This document shows positions 6,772-8,772 of a stretch of DNA of 8,772 nt, one piece after another (positions within the stretch are counted from its first letter, which is position 1; every line of letters begins with the position of its first letter). Made by a program: the position numbers and the translations under genes. The notes beneath the pieces were generated by a model. It worked only from the letters and a program-made list of their open reading frames with translations. It did not search any database and was not told the origin of the DNA. This DNA is from an uncultured Phenylobacterium sp. (GTDB taxonomy: Bacteria > Pseudomonadota > Alphaproteobacteria > Caulobacterales > Caulobacteraceae). The stretch covers positions 1-8,772 of the forward strand of contig CAMFIW010000078.1 in NCBI GenBank assembly GCA_945952355.1, read 5' to 3'.

Positions 6772-8066
6772 AGCCCGCCCGCCGCCGCAACCTTCGCCTC
6801 CGCTTGTTCGTTGCTGACGACAGCAAGTCCCAGCTTCGAAAGGGTGTCGGGGTGTTCGATCTCAACGATCCGGTCCGGGCGATCCGGCTGGACCCAGCGG
6901 AGGCGCCGCATTTCGGAGCGCCTGGTCGTATCGGTTTCCACCTGATCGACACCACCATGATGTACGCACCGCGTTCGGGCGGCGTAAAGCGCTACCTGAA
7001 CGCGAAGCGCGACTGGCTGGAGCGCCGGCGGCCGGACCTGCGCCACACCCTGGTCGTGCCCGGCCGTTCGACGGGGCTGTCCGGCGCGGGCCTAGTCCAC
7101 GTTGCGGCGGCCCGCCTGCCATTCGGCGACGGCTATCGGATGCCCGCCTCGTCCGCGAAGTGGGAGACGGTGCTGCGGATGCTCGAACCCGACATCATCG
7201 AGGCGGGCGACATCTTCGTGCCGGGCCACGCGGCGCTCGACACGGGACAGGCGCTGGGCGTGCCGGTGGTCGGCTTCTGCCACACCGACGCGGCGGCCCT
7301 GGCGGCCCTGCACTTCGGCGACTGGGCCGAGGCGCCGGCCATGAAACGGTGGGCCGAGGTGTTTCGTCGCTTCGACCGCGTGGTCGCACCGAGCCTGCAT
7401 ATCGCCCAGCGCCTCGCCGAGGGCGGGGTAGACAGGGTGACCGTCCAGCGACTGGGCGTCGACACCGAGCTCTTCCATCCAGGCAAGGCGGACCCCGCCG
7501 CGCTGCGCGAGCGCCTTGGCCTGCCGTGGAACGCGCGCATCCTGGTCTTCGCCGGCCGGCCCGCGCGGGAGAAGAACATCGAGTCCATCGTCTGCGCGGT
7601 CGAACGTCTGGGCGAGCCCTACCACCTCCTGCTGGTCGGCGCGGGCAAGGACGTGCGCCTGTCGCCCCGCGTGATCAGTCTGGACTACATCCGCGATCCG
7701 CAGGCGCTCGCCACCCTGGTCGCCAGCTGCGACGCCTGCGTCCACGCCAACGAGAACGAGCCCTTCGGCCTGGTGGTGCTGGAGGCTCTCGCCGCCGGCC
7801 TGCCGGTGGTCGGCCCAACTCGCGGCGGCGTCTCCGAGATGATCGACGATGAGGTCGGCCAGCGCGCCGCGAGTGTCGAGCCGGCCGGCCTGGCCGAGGC
7901 GATCGAAGCCCTGTTCGCCCGCGACCTCGCCGCGATCAGCCAGGCCGCCCGCCACCGCGCCGAACAGCGCCACGGCTGGGACACCACCTTCGAGGGCCTG
8001 ACGCGGATCTACAGCGAACTCGTCGCCGCCAACCCGCGTCCGGAGGCCGAGATGCTTCGGGCCTAG
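6768..8066 (+). CDS. GT4-type glycosyltransferase (GT-B fold)
   Basis: The protein (432 residues from the ATG at 6768) transfers a sugar from an activated donor, probably in the cytoplasm or at the inner membrane face. The GT4 marks are IGFHLIDTTMMYAPRSGGV (first strand and glycine loop, about 55-73), FAGRPAREKN (donor phosphate contacts, Arg264 and Lys269) and the E-x7-E motif EPFGLVVLE (Glu331 and Glu339) followed by GLPVVGPTRGGVSEMI. No membrane segment is visible. The start is uncertain. ATG 6768 overlaps the VWA stop (ATGA), but its nearest purine-rich site is 16 nt away and the first 28 codons show weaker third-position bias. The in-frame GTG at 6852 follows GAAAGGG (6838-6844) by 7 nt and would give 404 residues starting at VFDLNDP. 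Sugar and acceptor are unknown; an envelope glycolipid or polysaccharide is plausible. Confidence 0.9.
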   Translation: MKPARRRNLRLRLFVADDSKSQLRKGVGVFDLNDPVRAIRLDPAEAPHFGAPGRIGFHLIDTTMMYAPRSGGVKRYLNAKRDWLERRRPDLRHTLVVPGRSTGLSGAGLVHVAAARLPFGDGYRMPASSAKWETVLRMLEPDIIEAGDIFVPGHAALDTGQALGVPVVGFCHTDAAALAALHFGDWAEAPAMKRWAEVFRRFDRVVAPSLHIAQRLAEGGVDRVTVQRLGVDTELFHPGKADPAALRERLGLPWNARILVFAGRPAREKNIESIVCAVERLGEPYHLLLVGAGKDVRLSPRVISLDYIRDPQALATLVASCDACVHANENEPFGLVVLEALAAGLPVVGPTRGGVSEMIDDEVGQRAASVEPAGLAEAIEALFARDLAAISQAARHRAEQRHGWDTTFEGLTRIYSELVAANPRPEAEMLRA

Positions 8067-8072
8067 CGCAGA

Positions 8073-8213
8073 GAATTGCTCCCCCGTTGGGGGAGCTGTC
8101 AGCCGGCGACGCTGGCTGACTGATGGGGCTGACGCCCGCCGACTCTGCGGACTTGAGCCCCCACCGTCCCCGCACGCTGTGCGGGGCCACCTCCCCCAAC
8201 GGGGGAGGAATTC
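8073..8213. repeat. 141-bp intergenic palindromic element with 23-bp inverted ends
   Basis: The ends 8073-8095 and 8191-8213 are inverted copies matching at 22 of 23 positions, and each is itself nearly palindromic around CTCCCCC, GTT or AAC, GGGGGAG. Inside are two further hairpins: GTCAGCC/GGCTGAC (8098-8104 and 8114-8120) and CCCCGCAC/GTGCGGGG (8168-8175 and 8179-8186, 3-nt loop). The element fills almost the whole gap between the convergent glycosyltransferase and acyl-CoA dehydrogenase genes. Similar CTCCCCC...GGGGGAG units recur between genes in Caulobacterales and related genomes as I recall them, so this is probably a dispersed repeat that also ends transcription from both sides. It contains no plausible gene. 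Confidence 0.8.
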
Positions 8214-8217
8214 GATC

Positions 8218-8726
8218 TTAACGCCCCGTCGGCATGTCCTTGAACGCCACATCCTTGTCGACGCGGATGTCGCCGGGCAGCCCCAGCACGCGCTCGGCGA
8301 TGATGTTCTTCAGGATCTCGTCCGTGCCGCCGGCGATCCGTAGCCCCGGCGCGAACATGAACGAGCCCTGGAAACCCGCGTGCATCGGCGCGAGGTCCGG
8401 ATCGTTGATGATCCCGAACTGATCCAGCATCTCGATCGCGTTGCTGGCCAGGTCCTGCATCTGCACGGCCGAGACGATCTTGCCGATCGAGCTCTCCGGC
8501 CCTGGGGTCTGGCCTCGCGACAGGGCGGTCATGGTGCGATTGCGGGTGTGCTTCAGCCCCTCGGCCTGGACGTACCAGTCGGCCAGCTTTTCGCGCAGCG
8601 CGCTGTCCTTGATCGCCGCGCCGCCGTCCAGGCCCGGCGTCTTGCGCGCCGTCTCCAGGAACTGGGCCCAGCCCATGCCCGAGGCTCCGCCGACCGCCAG
8701 GCGCTCGTTCATCAGGGTCACTAGGC
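8218..8726 (-). CDS. Acyl-CoA dehydrogenase, C-terminal part only (cut by contig end)
   Basis: The minus strand encodes the last 169 residues of an acyl-CoA dehydrogenase, a FAD flavoenzyme that makes the alpha,beta double bond in acyl-CoA breakdown. LVTLMNERLAVGG opens the C-terminal helical domain, and LRIAGGTDEILKNIIAERVL is the conserved FAD-binding segment near the end. About 200 or more N-terminal residues expected for a 380-400 residue family member are missing because the genomic sequence stops at 8726. The GTG at 8721 is not a credible start: the reading frame continues through a leucine codon (8724-8722) to the junction and first meets a stop at 8736-8734, inside adapter sequence. 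The Glu of the EGT motif, the catalytic base in medium-chain enzymes, is Gly here (AGGT), so a base, if any, would be in the missing part. Substrate unknown. Confidence 0.9.
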
Positions 8727-8772
8727 CTGTCTCTTATACACATCTGACGCTGCCGACGATATGCAGTGTGTA
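8727..8772. other. Illumina Nextera adapter plus i5 index (sequencing artefact)
   Basis: 8727-8745 is CTGTCTCTTATACACATCT, the Tn5 mosaic end used in Nextera libraries, and 8746-8759 is GACGCTGCCGACGA, which completes the reverse complement of the read-1 transposase adapter. Then follow TATGCAGT (8760-8767), the reverse complement of the index ACTGCATA (i5 number 506), and GTGTA, the first bases of the P5 tail. The order and lengths fit the library design exactly. These bases are not genomic and should be trimmed. Confidence 0.97.

Noticed and set aside
8727..8745. Tn5 mosaic end as evidence of a natural transposon
   Set aside because: It is followed directly by the Nextera read-1 adapter, an i5 index and the P5 tail start, so it is a library artefact.
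1..8772. CRISPR array, tRNA, rRNA, phage or defence genes
   Set aside because: I looked for regularly spaced repeats, tRNA-like structures and hallmark genes on both strands and found none. The only spaced direct repeats are the two boxes at 2176-2227.

Overview
The window is about 8.7 kb of high-GC DNA with dense genes and a strong preference for G or C at third codon positions. It looks like chromosomal DNA of an alphaproteobacterium, most likely Caulobacterales (Caulobacter, Phenylobacterium, Brevundimonas type). That placement rests on overall gene style, a CsbD gene behind an EcfG-type promoter, a small secreted four-cysteine protein resembling ones in this order, and an intergenic element built on CTCCCCCGTTGGGGGAG. 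It is an inference from recall, not from a search. The last 46 bases (8727-8772) are not genomic: they read as the Illumina Nextera adapter, an i5 index and the start of the P5 tail, so the right edge is an untrimmed contig end.

Layout, left to right. (1) 1-1647: a TetR-family regulator (minus strand, 3' part outside the window) divergent from an alpha/beta hydrolase, with a 7-bp-arm inverted repeat between them as candidate operator. (2) 1769-2847: a small secreted four-cysteine protein (minus) divergent from a second TetR-family regulator (plus). Their shared 98-bp promoter region carries two nearly identical 22-bp boxes exactly 30 bp apart. (3) 2859-3196: a CsbD-family stress protein behind a good match to the general-stress (EcfG/sigma-T) promoter, followed by two strong hairpins. 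(4) 3260-4870: an exported amidase-signature hydrolase. (5) 4978-8066: an exported YfbK-type von Willebrand factor A protein and a GT4-type glycosyltransferase, probably co-transcribed. (6) 8073-8213: a 141-bp element with 23-bp near-perfect inverted ends, lying between convergent genes. (7) 8218-8726: the C-terminal part of an acyl-CoA dehydrogenase (minus), cut by the contig end.

The genes form separate small units rather than one pathway. Two are regulator/target pairs with visible candidate operators, one is a stress-response unit, and the VWA/glycosyltransferase pair may act on the cell envelope. I see no CRISPR array, tRNA, rRNA, phage gene, insertion sequence or defence system. No stretch longer than about 170 bases lacks a gene. 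I find no convincing new multi-gene system; the most testable items are the two operator regions, the stress promoter, the palindromic element and the adapter artefact.
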